Numbered from the stretch's first letter, positions 35,986-44,729 are shown. The stretch is DNA of 64,000 bases from Roseateles depolymerans (GCA_003241055.1 QFOD01000001.1:372001-436000), one strand, 5' to 3'. The notes: generated from the letters alone by a model not told the origin. A program made the numbers and translations.

Positions 35986-36762
35986 ATGCTGCTGCCCGGC
36001 CGCCCCCTGAACCCGCCGCTTGCCGACTGGCGCGGGCGCCGTGTGTGGATCGTCGGCGCGTCCACTGGCATAGGCCGCGCCGTTGCCTCGGCCTTGCATG
36101 GGCAGGGCGCGGAGCTCATCGTCTCGGCCCGCAATGCCGTGGCGCTGGACGCCTTCGTGCAGGCCCATGCCGGCAGCCGGGCCCTGCCGCTGGATGTGAC
36201 CGATGCGGGCGCGCTGCGCCAGGCCGCGCAGGCCCTGGGCGCGCCGGACCTGGTGCTGTATTGCGCCGGCCATTACCGCGCCATGCGCGCCACCGCCCTC
36301 GACATCGCCGAGATGCGGCGCCACTGGGCAGTCAACTACGAAGGCGCGCTGCAGCTGCTGGATGCCGTGCTGCCCGCGCTGCTGGCCGCCGGGGCCGGGC
36401 ATGTCAGCCTGGTGGGCAGCGTGGCCGGCTACCGCGGCCTGCCGATGTCGCTGGCCTACGGCCCCACCAAGGCCGCGCTGAACAACCTGGCCGAGAGCCT
36501 CTACCTCGATCTGCGGCCGCGGGGCCTGGGCGTGTCCATCGTGAACCCGGGTTTCGTGGACACGCCACTGACGGCACAGAACGGCTTTCACATGCCGGCC
36601 CTCATCACGCCCGAGCAGGCCGCCCGCCACATGCTGCAGGGCTGGGCGCGTGGCCGCTTCGAGATCAACTTTCCGCGGCGCTTCACGGCCTGGATGCGCC
36701 TGCTGCGCTGCCTGCCCGACGCCTGGTACTTTGCCGCCGTGCGCCGCGCCACCGGAGCCTGA
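35986..36762 (+). CDS. Short-chain dehydrogenase/reductase
   Basis: 258 residues. The NAD(P) loop is WIVGASTGIGRAVASAL (about 21-37), the catalytic Ser is in SLVGSVAGYRG, the catalytic Tyr-Lys pair is in YGPTKAALNNLAES, and the product loop is NPGFVDTPLT. It is a cytosolic oxidoreductase, probably acting on a keto or hydroxy acyl intermediate. It starts 1 bp after the DUF3833 stop and is followed 3 bp later by an NTF2-like gene. The substrate is not deducible. Confidence 0.9.
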   Translation: MLLPGRPLNPPLADWRGRRVWIVGASTGIGRAVASALHGQGAELIVSARNAVALDAFVQAHAGSRALPLDVTDAGALRQAAQALGAPDLVLYCAGHYRAMRATALDIAEMRRHWAVNYEGALQLLDAVLPALLAAGAGHVSLVGSVAGYRGLPMSLAYGPTKAALNNLAESLYLDLRPRGLGVSIVNPGFVDTPLTAQNGFHMPALITPEQAARHMLQGWARGRFEINFPRRFTAWMRLLRCLPDAWYFAAVRRATGA

Positions 36763-36765
36763 CCC

Positions 36766-37200
36766 ATGCCCGTTTCCTGTTCCGACCCACGCGCCGCCGC
36801 GCTGGTGGCCGCCTACGAAGGCCTGACGCGCGATTCCCTGCCCACGCTGCTGGCGCTGTACGCCGAGCAGGCCCGTTTCAAGGACCCCTTCAACGAAGTG
36901 CGCGGCCGCGCGGCCATCGAGCAGGTGTTTGCCCACATGTTCAACACGCTTCGCGAGCCCCGCTTCACCGTGACCCTGTGCACCTGCGAGGGCGACCACG
37001 CCTTCCTGACCTGGGACTTCCGCTTCCTGCGGGAGCGCGGCGAGCCGCTACTCGTGCGCGGCGCCAGCCACCTGAGCTTCCAGCCCGATGGGCTGGTGGC
37101 GCTGCACCGCGACTACTGGGACGCGGCCGAAGAGCTGTACGCCAAGCTGCCGCTGCTGGGTGTTCTCATGCGCGCGCTGCAGAAACGGTTGAGGGCGTAG
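36766..37200 (+). CDS. NTF2-like (SnoaL-type) family protein
   Basis: 144 residues with the cone-like NTF2 pattern: LVAAYEGLTRDSLPTLLALY, ARFKDPFNEVRGRAAIEQVF, THE-like strand FTVTLCTCEGDHAFLTWDFR and FQPDGLVALHRDYWDAAEEL. Members can be isomerases, hydrolases or binding proteins; the residues do not reveal which. It is the last gene of the TetR-controlled operon, 3 bp after the SDR gene. The following 211 bp contain no gene. Confidence 0.83.
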   Translation: MPVSCSDPRAAALVAAYEGLTRDSLPTLLALYAEQARFKDPFNEVRGRAAIEQVFAHMFNTLREPRFTVTLCTCEGDHAFLTWDFRFLRERGEPLLVRGASHLSFQPDGLVALHRDYWDAAEELYAKLPLLGVLMRALQKRLRA

Positions 37201-37411
37201 CGGCCTGCGAGTGGCGAGCTGGATGCCGGAGCGGCGAGAAAGCTGCCTCGCAACCCGGCCGGTCATTGATAGGTCGACGCGCTGCTGAGCCGAGTTGCTG
37301 CACGGCCTGAGCGCGTCATTGGGGCCGGCGCTGATCGCGGCGGATGCTCATGATGGTCGGCATCGGCTGATGTCGATGTCGCGTGCAAATTCCAGCATTG
37401 TGATCACGCGA

Positions 37412-38170
37412 TCAGCGCCGCAGTTGTCTCAAGGCCTGAAGGTCGGACAGCAGCGGCGGGGAAGCGACGAGGGCGAGCACCAGAGCCAGCGGTACGGTTG
37501 ACAGGTAGCCGAAGTGCTGAAAGGCCATGGCTCCTGTCAAGGCGCCGACGCAGAACGCCAGCAGGAGGCTGGCGTGAATGCCCAGGCGCTCGCGATCGGC
37601 CTTGGCGCTGAACTCGGCTTTCATCCGGGCGTCCTTGTTCCAGTAGAGCAGCCGGCCGAGCTCAATGCCCAGGTCGGTCAGGATGCCTGTCATGTGCGTC
37701 GTGCGTATCTGCGCCCGTGAGACCTTGGTGACGACGGCGTTCTGCAAACCCATGAGGTAGCAGAGCAGCAGCACCGTGGCGGGCACGACGACGTCGATGG
37801 CGAGATGGACATGGGCGCCCATGACGCCGAACAGCAGCAGCAACAGCGCTTCGAGCAGCAGCGGCAGCGCGAACAGGCTGTTGAGCCGGTGCCGTCTCCC
37901 CCAGTTCGCCAGCAGCGCTGTCGTCGCGGCGCCGCCGACGAAGCAGCAGATGGAAAGTACACCGGCGCCCGCCAGCGCCAGTCGTCCGAGTGCGAGGTCA
38001 TCGGCGACCCCTGACACCAGGCCGGTCATGTGTGAGGTGTACCGGCCCACGGCAAGAAAGCCACCCGCATTTACCGCGCCGGCCACGAGGGCGAGCAATT
38101 GCCCCAGGCGGCGGTTGCCGACGACCGTGCGATCCGGGCCGGTGAGCAGGTTCATGAATGCCACGGGCAT
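37412..38170 (-). CDS. DUF1275 (YoaK-like) membrane protein
   Basis: 252 residues with about six membrane helices. DUF1275 features: LALVAGAVNAGGFLAVGRYT, SHMTGLVSGVADDLALG and the second half CYLMGLQNAVVTKVSRAQIR with TTHMTGILTDLGIELGRLLY. Transport function is unproven in the family. The gene is isolated, facing the end of the lipid operon, and is 122 bp downstream of the spermidine-synthase-like gene on the same strand. Confidence 0.9.
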   Translation of the reverse strand: MPVAFMNLLTGPDRTVVGNRRLGQLLALVAGAVNAGGFLAVGRYTSHMTGLVSGVADDLALGRLALAGAGVLSICCFVGGAATTALLANWGRRHRLNSLFALPLLLEALLLLLFGVMGAHVHLAIDVVVPATVLLLCYLMGLQNAVVTKVSRAQIRTTHMTGILTDLGIELGRLLYWNKDARMKAEFSAKADRERLGIHASLLLAFCVGALTGAMAFQHFGYLSTVPLALVLALVASPPLLSDLQALRQLRR

Positions 38171-38292
38171 GCGGACCTCAGCGAGCTTGATGCGCAGGTG
38201 CGCAGCGCTGCCTGCGGCCGGCGACGGCCTGCCTTCGGCCCAAGCGGACGCCGCAGGGCTGCGGCCACTCGGGTTCGGCGGCCCCCGAGGGG

Positions 38293-39156
38293 TCAGGGGG
38301 CAGGTGCGAGGGAGCTTGCATCAAGGGGGCCGGCACCGGCTTGCATGAGGCCTTTGGAGACACGCACCATGCTCTTCATCAGGTTTCTCCGCGCATCCAG
38401 CGGCAGGCTGGTCAGGCCACGCCAGCCGTGCGTTGCGTACAGCTGGTCGAGCGGGCTGCGTGACGCGAAAACCACCGTGTTGCTGAAGTCCCGCTCCGGC
38501 ACGATGAGCAAATGGCCGTCGAAGGCGAGCTGCAGATCGTGGAGCTGCAGCTCGTAGCCCCGGTAGATGGGACACAGGTTGAATACCGCAACGCCGTCCG
38601 GTTGCAGCGCTGCGGCGCAATCCTCGTAAAAGCGTTGGGACGCCAGTTCGGGAGGCTGTCCACCGGCGTCGAAGCCGTCGACCAGAAGCACGTCGAACGG
38701 CCGCGGCGGCAGGCGCACGAAATCGGCGCCGTCACCGAGGCGTACCCGGAAGCGATCGCCGTCGTCCGGGATGAGAAATTCCGTCCTCAGGCCCAAGACC
38801 TCTGGGTTGATCTCGACAACCTTCAGGTAGGTCTCGGGAAGGTAGCGATGGATGAAGCGCGCCAGCGAGCCGCCACCAAGCCCAATCATCGCGATTGCTG
38901 CTGGGCGGGATTGCAGCAGCAGGAAGCCCATCATCGTGCGGGTGTAGTCAAGCGCCAGGAGCTCTGGCCGCACCAGGTCCATCCGGCTTTGAATCGCCGC
39001 AAAGGAGAAGTGCATGGACTTGGCGTGCAGCGTCGTCAACACATAAGGCACCGAGTGGCCCGCCGACTCGTCCTGGGTCTCGGTATCCAGATGTGCTGCC
39101 GCGGATAGCCCGGTCTCCTGGACCGCTGAGCGGAAGTCGGGCGGAACGGCCCTCAT
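38293..39156 (-). CDS. Spermidine synthase-like (fused-MFS/SpeE-type) methyltransferase-fold protein
   Basis: 287 residues from the ATG at 39156; a TTG five codons upstream is an alternative. The SAM/decarboxylated-SAM fold is visible: IAMIGLGGGSLARFIHRYLP (glycine loop), VVEINPEVL, GDGADFVRLPPRPFDVLLVD with Asp pairs, and FDAGGQPPELASQRFYEDC. The N-terminus YVLTTLHAKSMHFSFAAIQS with MDLVRPELLALDYTRTMMGF matches a bacterial group annotated as spermidine synthase without proof of polyamine activity. No speD is nearby, so the activity is uncertain. Confidence 0.78.
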   Translation of the reverse strand: MRAVPPDFRSAVQETGLSAAAHLDTETQDESAGHSVPYVLTTLHAKSMHFSFAAIQSRMDLVRPELLALDYTRTMMGFLLLQSRPAAIAMIGLGGGSLARFIHRYLPETYLKVVEINPEVLGLRTEFLIPDDGDRFRVRLGDGADFVRLPPRPFDVLLVDGFDAGGQPPELASQRFYEDCAAALQPDGVAVFNLCPIYRGYELQLHDLQLAFDGHLLIVPERDFSNTVVFASRSPLDQLYATHGWRGLTSLPLDARRNLMKSMVRVSKGLMQAGAGPLDASSLAPAP

Positions 39157-39374
39157 GCCCAATACACCCAAGGGCCGGGGGCGTGCGCCACCCGGGTGGT
39201 GGCGGACTCAGGGACTTCGGCCTGAGCGGTCAGGGGCCAGGGGAGCTGGACGATCAGTAGAGAAACCGTAACGCGGCGTCGTGTGCACATGGTGCGCCAA
39301 TGTTACGAGCCTGCCTGCCGAGCGTCGGCAGGCCCTTCCGCGTGTGGCTGGCGCAGGGGGGGCGGCGGCATGAG

Positions 39375-39399
39375 AAAACCCGCCGGAACGCGGCGGGTT
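39375..39399 (-). terminator. Rho-independent terminator of the 84-residue protein gene
   Basis: Stem AACCCGCC / GGCGGGTT with a 7-nt loop. On the minus strand it is followed by TTTT. It lies 24 bp after the stop at 39423. Confidence 0.8.
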
Positions 39400-39422
39400 G
39401 GCGGCTGACAGCGGGCGGGTGC

Positions 39423-39677
39423 TCAGACGGGAGCAGCGGGCAGCGGGTTCTCGGCAACCATCACATCAGCCGTTGTCGTGCGGCGGCCTTCGATGACCAC
39501 GCGCGGCAGTTTGGCCACCACCATGGCGTCGGCACGCTTGCCCACCACGACGACTCGCTCCAGCTTGACGATGTCTGCTGCTGGCGCCGCGGTCCGGTTG
39601 GCCAGGCCGATACCGAGGGCAGCCGCGCCCAAGGCGGCGGCGAGGGCAATGGCGAAGGACTGGGCTGCGGTATGCAT
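39423..39677 (-). CDS. Small hypothetical protein with signal/TM helix
   Basis: 84 residues. The N-terminus HTAAQSFAIALAAALGAAAL is a signal or membrane segment. The rest is short beta-like strands, KLERVVVVGKRADAMVVAKL and PRVVIEGRR, with the two VVV-G-KR / VVI-EG-RR units resembling each other. No family is recognised with certainty. A convincing terminator 24 bp downstream supports a real gene. The frame is open 23 codons further upstream, but the chosen ATG begins the hydrophobic segment. Confidence 0.65.
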   Translation of the reverse strand: MHTAAQSFAIALAAALGAAALGIGLANRTAAPAADIVKLERVVVVGKRADAMVVAKLPRVVIEGRRTTTADVMVAENPLPAAPV

Positions 39678-40115
39678 GGTGGGCTCCGGTGGGTGGGCTG
39701 TGTCAGTGATTGCAGTGTCGTCAGCGGCCCGAAGCATCGCCAGCAACAGGCGATGGATCGCCGGCAGCGACGGATGAACTGCAGATTCATGAGACAGGGC
39801 GCGACCACAGTCGACCGCCGGGGCAGCTTTGAGGGCAGGAAGGGCACCACGCCGCGGTGCGAGGCTGCCGACTCAGCCCTTTTGTTCTGGCCTGCTGGTA
39901 ACGGGCCTTGCTGGGCTGCCAGAACCTGGCGCACTGCAGTCAGTGGCTCGGCGGCGGGTGTTTCGACGGTGCGGGCGGCCTTGTCGCCCGCACGGCGGAA
40001 CGATTCGATGAGCGTGGAACTATTGATGAAGAGCAAGTCCTCGGCGTGCGCCGTGCGCCAGACTGGCGCTGAACGGATGAGGTGTGCCGCGCTTTAATTC
40101 GAGGAGGAGTGCACC
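39678..40115. other. 438 bp without a convincing gene, upstream of arsD
   Basis: No protein family could be recognised on either strand. It contains a perfect 7-bp-arm palindrome GCGCCAG-a-CTGGCGC (40054-40068), and GAGGAGGAG immediately before arsD (40102-40110), which is the arsD ribosome site. The palindrome sits where an ars operator would be expected, but its GC-rich sequence does not resemble known ArsR sites. No arsR gene is present. Confidence 0.5.
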
Positions 40116-40431
40116 ATGCCTCAGGCAGCAAGTTTTGGTCCCGCGCTGTGCTGCGGCAGCGGTGTGTGCGGCCAGCATGTCGATGGTCGATTGGTCGGCG
40201 TCGCTGCCGATATCGACCGGGCCAAAGCCTGGGGCGCAGATCAAGCGCTTCAATCTGGCGCAGCCGCGGCAGGTCTTCGCCCAGAACGGGGCGGGCGCCT
40301 CGCCCGTGGTCATGCTTGGCGGACAGGTGGTGCTGGCGGGGCGCCATCTCCGTCGGCAGGCGCTGATTCTGTGGGCTGGCGTGGCCCCGGTGACGAACTG
40401 CAGAAGCAGAAGTTGCTGCGAACAAGGATGA
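40116..40431 (+). pseudogene. arsD: Frameshifted arsD, arsenite metallochaperone
   Basis: The first 40 codons give the ArsD N-terminus, with Cys12, Cys13 and Cys18 in FGPALCCGSGVCG, the three arsenite ligands of the family, behind a strong ribosome site. After WG (about 40235) the ArsD match continues in the +1 frame: QIKRFNLAQPRQVFAQNGAG and SPVVMLGGQVVLAGRHLRRQ, ending at 40431. Loss of 2 bp (or gain of 1) near 40231-40237 explains this. The product as read would keep the metal-binding N-terminus but lose the part that binds ArsA. arsA starts 4 bp later. A sequencing error is the alternative. Confidence 0.8.
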
Positions 40432-40435
40432 CGCC

Positions 40436-42214
40436 ATGAAGTTCATTGACGGGCTGCCTCGCTTTTCGTTCTTCACCGGCAAGGGCGGTGTGGGCAAGAC
40501 CTCGCTGGCCTGTGCCGCGGCAGTGCATCTGGCGGACGCTGGAAAAAGAGTGCTGCTCGTCAGTACCGATCCGGCCTCCAACGTGGGTCAGGTCTTCAGC
40601 ATTCGCATTGGCAACCGGATCACGGCAGTGCCCGCCGTTGCAAATCTGTGGGCGCTTGAGATTGACCCTCAGGCGGCCGCTCAGGGCTACCGTGACCGCA
40701 TCGTCGAACCAGTGCGCGGTGTGCTGTCGGCCGATGTCGTGAAGGGCATCGAGGAGCAGCTGTCCGGGGCCTGCACCACGGAGATTGCAGCCTTTGACGA
40801 GTTCACGGGGCTGTTGACCGACGAGACGCTGGTGACACGCTTCGAGCATGTCATCTTCGACACCGCGCCAACCGGCCACACGATCCGGCTGCTGCAGCTC
40901 CCCGGCGCCTGGAACGGCTTCCTGGAGGCGGGCAAAGGCAATGCGTCCTGCCTGGGACCGTTGGCTGGCCTGGAGAAACAGCGCACCCAGTACAGGGCCG
41001 CGGTTGACGCGCTGGCCGACCCCGAGCGAACCCGGCTGGTCCTGGTCGCCCGGGCGCAGGCCTCCACCTTGCAGGAGGCGGCCCGCACGCACGACGAGCT
41101 GTCGCGCATCGGGCTGACCCGCCAGCATCTGGTCATCAATGGCGTCATGCCCGAGACGGAAGCCGCCGCCGACGCGCTTGCTGCTGCCGTGGTCAGGCGG
41201 GAGCAGGCCGCGATCGCGGCACTCCCCGAGGTGCTCCATGCTTTGCCCACGGACCAGGTGCCGCTGAAGGCGTTCGATCTGGTCGGGCTGGAGGCCTTGC
41301 GTCACCTCTTCGACCCGTCGCCGTGGGGCCGGAGGATCGCTCCCGATCTGGCCCCGCCGCTTCAAGCGCCGAGCCTGGCGAAGCTCGTTGACGGCCTGGC
41401 CGAGTCCGGGCACGGCCTCATCATGGTGATGGGCAAGGGTGGCGTGGGCAAAACCACGCTGGCCGCGGCCATCGCCGTCGAACTGGCACGTCGCGGCCTG
41501 CCGGTGCATCTGACGACCTCCGATCCGGCCGCACATCTGACTGACACGTTGGCAGGCCAGATGGAGCATCTGAGCGTCAGCCGCATCGACCCCCAGGTCG
41601 AGACGCAACGCTACCGGGATCAGGTGCTGGCCAGCAAAGGCAAGAACCTCGATGCCCTGGGGCGCGCTTTGCTGGAAGAAGATCTGCGCTCACCATGCAC
41701 CGAAGAAATTGCGGTCTTCCAGGCCTTCTCGCGGATCATCCGCGAGGCTGGCCGCAGGTTCGTCGTCATGGATACGGCGCCGACCGGGCACACGCTGCTG
41801 CTGCTTGACGCCACCGGCGCCTATCACCGCGAGATTGCGCGCCAGATGTCCACATCGGGCGTTCATTTCACGACGCCCATGATGCAGTTGCAGGACCCGA
41901 GCCGGACGAAGGTATTGATCGCGACGCTGGCCGAGAACACACCTGTTCAGGAGGCTGCGCTACTCCAGGCCGACCTTCGCCGCGCGGGCATCGAACCCTG
42001 GGCCTGGGTCATCAACAACAGCGTTGCCGCGGCCGACGTGCATGCGCCCCTGTTGCGCGCACGCGCGGCCAAGGAGTGGCCGCTCATCCAGGCGGTCGCA
42101 AACCAGCATGCCCATCGGTACGCGCTGGTGCCATTGCTCGCGGAGGAGCCCGTAGGGATCGCCAGGTTGGAGCAGTTGGCGGGCGGCGTTTCCAGCGTAA
42201 CCCCGACCACATGA
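40436..42214 (+). CDS. arsA: Arsenical pump-driving ATPase ArsA
   Basis: 592 residues made of two homologous halves, each with a deviant Walker A: FFTGKGGVGKTSLA (12-25) and VMGKGGVGKTTLA (about 331-343). Signature DTAP switch sequences are HVIFDTAPTGHTIRLLQLPG and FVVMDTAPTGHTLLLLD. The metalloid site cysteines Cys113, Cys172 and Cys421 are present at the expected places (E. coli 113, 172, 422). It drives arsenite/antimonite export with an ArsB or Acr3 pump. No pump gene, arsR or arsC is in the window, so the partner must be elsewhere. The gene follows the damaged arsD by 4 bp. Confidence 0.95.
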   Translation: MKFIDGLPRFSFFTGKGGVGKTSLACAAAVHLADAGKRVLLVSTDPASNVGQVFSIRIGNRITAVPAVANLWALEIDPQAAAQGYRDRIVEPVRGVLSADVVKGIEEQLSGACTTEIAAFDEFTGLLTDETLVTRFEHVIFDTAPTGHTIRLLQLPGAWNGFLEAGKGNASCLGPLAGLEKQRTQYRAAVDALADPERTRLVLVARAQASTLQEAARTHDELSRIGLTRQHLVINGVMPETEAAADALAAAVVRREQAAIAALPEVLHALPTDQVPLKAFDLVGLEALRHLFDPSPWGRRIAPDLAPPLQAPSLAKLVDGLAESGHGLIMVMGKGGVGKTTLAAAIAVELARRGLPVHLTTSDPAAHLTDTLAGQMEHLSVSRIDPQVETQRYRDQVLASKGKNLDALGRALLEEDLRSPCTEEIAVFQAFSRIIREAGRRFVVMDTAPTGHTLLLLDATGAYHREIARQMSTSGVHFTTPMMQLQDPSRTKVLIATLAENTPVQEAALLQADLRRAGIEPWAWVINNSVAAADVHAPLLRARAAKEWPLIQAVANQHAHRYALVPLLAEEPVGIARLEQLAGGVSSVTPTT

Positions 42215-42414
42215 TCCGTTTGAACGATCCAGGCAAACCCTGCCTCGCGTTGAGGGCCGTGGTCGCCGCCTGACCATGTCGTTGTGCTGAACGGGATCGG
42301 CTGCTGCGTGAGTGCCGCAGCACTTTCGACCTTGGACTTCAGAATTCCCAGGCTGCCGCGCCAGTAACTGCCAGGTGATTCCGTGTCTCCAGCAATGCCC
42401 GGCATCGCGGGTCA

Positions 42415-42449
42415 AAGAAAAAGCCCCGGAGCGTTGATTCTCGAGGGCT
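42415..42449 (-). terminator. Terminator downstream of tRNA-Ala
   Basis: Imperfect stem AGCCC..GAG / CTC..GGGCT with an 8-nt loop. On the minus strand it is followed by a T-rich run (TTTTTCTTT). It lies 44 bp beyond the tRNA 3' end. The gap 42215-42414 between arsA and this site holds no gene. Confidence 0.65.
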
Positions 42450-42493
42450 CTTCGTTGTTCCTGGGACGGTGCCGGACCGTCCGGAATGATGGG

Positions 42494-42569
<76 letters not shown>

Positions 42570-42618
42570 ACGCAAGGCGCGCAGTATAGCCCCAGTTTTC
42601 CGGTGCTATCGTGGCCGC

Positions 42619-43509
42619 ATGAGTGCACGCAAGACGGGGGAGCGCAGGGCCGCCGGCGACGGTATCGGGGTTCAGGTGCCGGATGCCGCGCCGGTGCTGG
42701 CGAGGTGGCGTCAGGCGTCCGATCTGGTACGCAGCCAGGCCCGGTTTCATGCGGACCTGCGCTACGGCGAGGCAGCGCAGCAGGTGCTGGATCTGTACGA
42801 GCCGGACGCGGTGTTTGGCGCCGGGCGCGCGCCGGTGCTGGTGTTCCTGCCGGGCCTGCTGGGCCAGGCGCTGGACAAGTGCGACTACGCATTTCTCGCG
42901 GCCAGCTTCTGTGACGAAGGCGCACTGGTCGTCCTGCCGGAACGGGAGCACGGCCCGGCGGCGAGCCTGGAGCGTGGCGCGGTGCAGTGCGCCGAGGCGG
43001 TGGCCTGGGCCTGGCGACATGCGGCGGATTTCGGCGGTGACCCCGCCCGCATCGTGGTGGCGGGGCATTCGTCGGGGGGGCATCTGGCGGCCATGCTGAG
43101 CACCTGCGACTGGCGGCTGCTGGGGCGCGACCTGCCGCACCGCCTGCTGCGGGCAGCGTTCGCACTGTCGGGCGTGTACGACATGGCACCGCTGGCGCGC
43201 ATGCCGGCGTTGCAGCAAGACCTGTCCCTCGATGCTCCGCGGGTGAAGCGTCTGAGCCCGGTGCGGTTTGCGGCGCCGCGGTCGCCGATGACGCTGGCCT
43301 GCCTGGTGGGCGGCAACGAGAGCGATGAGCTGAAGCGGCAGGCGCAGCTCATCCGCGCGGCCTGGGGTGCGCGTGCCGTACCGGTGTGCGAAGAGTTGCC
43401 CGGCTGCGATCACCTGAGCGTGATGCACGATCTGGCGGATCCGCAGGGCCGCTCGCATCAGGTGCTGAGGCGGCTGCTTGATCTGCGCTGGTACAGCGGG
43501 CTGGCCTGA
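42619..43509 (+). CDS. Alpha/beta hydrolase (kynurenine-formamidase/esterase-like)
   Basis: 296 residues. The nucleophile elbow GHSSGGHLAAML (about 150-161), Asp in VGGNESDELKRQ and His in GCDHLSVMHDL give the triad. The N-terminal ARFHADLRYGEAAQQVLDLY resembles formamidase/carboxylesterase relatives. The oxyanion HGG motif seen in that group is replaced by FLPGLLGQ, which argues for a different substrate. No tryptophan-pathway gene is near. It starts 50 bp from the divergent tRNA-Ala gene and is the first of three plus-strand genes before the SPFH gene. Confidence 0.78.
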   Translation: MSARKTGERRAAGDGIGVQVPDAAPVLARWRQASDLVRSQARFHADLRYGEAAQQVLDLYEPDAVFGAGRAPVLVFLPGLLGQALDKCDYAFLAASFCDEGALVVLPEREHGPAASLERGAVQCAEAVAWAWRHAADFGGDPARIVVAGHSSGGHLAAMLSTCDWRLLGRDLPHRLLRAAFALSGVYDMAPLARMPALQQDLSLDAPRVKRLSPVRFAAPRSPMTLACLVGGNESDELKRQAQLIRAAWGARAVPVCEELPGCDHLSVMHDLADPQGRSHQVLRRLLDLRWYSGLA

Positions 43510-43609
43510 ACGTCGGGTGGCTTTCCTGCCTGCGTCGGCGGTGAGGCGAATCGCTTCGAGCCCCTGGCGCAGCATGGACAATCGGTGCGCTAAGACACAG
43601 GAGGCCGCC

Positions 43610-44029
43610 ATGAATCTCAAGGGCTCGAAGACCGAGCAGAACCTGAAGGACGCGTTCGCGGTCGAGGCGGAGGCGAATCGGCGCTATTTGTATTTCGCGA
43701 ACAAGGCGGATATCGAGGGGCAGAGCGACGTGGCGGCCCTGTTCCGCTCCACGGCGGAAGGCGAGACCGGCCACGCGCATGGGCATCTGGAGTTTCTGGA
43801 GGCCGTGGGCGATCCGACCACCGGCCTGCCGATCGGCGCCACGCGCGACAACCTGAAGGCCGCCATCGCCAGCGAGACGCATGAGTATTCCGACATGTAC
43901 CCGGGCATGGCCCGCACCGCCCGCGATGAAGGCTTCGACGAGGTGGCGGACTGGTTCGAGACCCTGGCCAAGGCCGAGCGCTCCCATGCCAGTCGGTATC
44001 AGCGGGCCCTGGATGCGCTGGAGGATTGA
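43610..44029 (+). CDS. Rubrerythrin family protein
   Basis: 139 residues, a four-helix ferritin-like domain only, with no C-terminal rubredoxin module. Di-iron ligands are visible in VEAEANRRYLYFA, FRSTAEGETGHAHGH and ASETHEYSDMYPGMARTARD, then LAKAERSHASRYQRAL (the E..H pattern). The ATG is preceded by AGGAGG. It likely reduces hydrogen peroxide and relies on a separate electron donor. It is followed 18 bp later by a DUF3501 gene, a partner commonly seen with such rubrerythrins. Confidence 0.92.
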   Translation: MNLKGSKTEQNLKDAFAVEAEANRRYLYFANKADIEGQSDVAALFRSTAEGETGHAHGHLEFLEAVGDPTTGLPIGATRDNLKAAIASETHEYSDMYPGMARTARDEGFDEVADWFETLAKAERSHASRYQRALDALED

Positions 44030-44047
44030 GCCGCGGGTGGGGAGGGC

Positions 44048-44629
44048 ATGCGCATGAGCCTGGATGCGGGGCAGCTGATGTCGCTGGAGGCCTACGCGCG
44101 CGAACGTTCCGGGCTGCGGCCCGGCGAGATCGCGCATCGCCGGCTGCGCAGCGTGTCGCTGGGCGAGCATCTGCGGCTGCAGTTCGAGGACGAGCGCACG
44201 GTGCGCTACCAGCTCCAGGAGATGCTGCGTGCCGAGCGGCTGTTCGAGCCGGAGGACATTCGGCGCGAGATCGAGGCCTATGCGCTGCTGCTGCCCGATG
44301 GCCGCAGTTGGCGGGCGACGTTGCTGATCGAGTATGTGGACCCGGCCGAGCGACGGATGGCGCTGCAGCATCTGGTGGGCATCGAGGCCCGGCTCCATGT
44401 TGACATTGCCGGTGAGCAGCGGGTGTATGCGGTGCCGGCCGACGGCTGTGCCGCGGCGGCGTCGGGCCGGACGTCGGCGGTGCACTTCCTGGCCTTCCGG
44501 TTCACGGCGGCGCAGTGCGGGGCGCTGAAGGCCGGGGCCGCCTGCGTGCTGGGGTGCGACCACCCCTTTCACGTTGCGCAGGCGGTGCTGACCGGCCCGA
44601 CGCTGGACAGCCTGCGCGCCGATCTGTGA
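44048..44629 (+). CDS. DUF3501 family protein
   Basis: 193 residues. DUF3501 features: LMSLEAYARERSGLRPGEIA, SVSLGEHLRLQFEDERTVRY, QLQEMLRAERLFEPEDIRRE and an H-rich middle. The GGAGG before it fits better with the second ATG (44054), so the true start may be two codons later. Function is unknown. In other genomes rubrerythrin, an Fe-S oxidoreductase and DUF3501 form a three-gene set. The Fe-S member is absent here. Confidence 0.87.
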   Translation: MRMSLDAGQLMSLEAYARERSGLRPGEIAHRRLRSVSLGEHLRLQFEDERTVRYQLQEMLRAERLFEPEDIRREIEAYALLLPDGRSWRATLLIEYVDPAERRMALQHLVGIEARLHVDIAGEQRVYAVPADGCAAAASGRTSAVHFLAFRFTAAQCGALKAGAACVLGCDHPFHVAQAVLTGPTLDSLRADL

Positions 44630-44729
44630 CGAATCACCTGCCCGATGGGGGCAGGTCGTGCGCGGTGGTGGCACAGTCGCTGCCGTCCCGCCGGGGTTCG
44701 TCGGGCGGGCCTTCAATCATCAAGGAAGC

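Noticed and set aside
39940..40581. Minus-strand frame opposite arsD and the arsA start, considered as an arsR or transposase remnant
   Set aside because: It contains no HTH or DDE-like motif and overlaps the conserved ArsA P-loop in antisense.
42215..42493. Possible small gene between arsA and tRNA-Ala
   Set aside because: Open frames here are antisense extensions with no ribosome site. Only a terminator-like hairpin can be supported.
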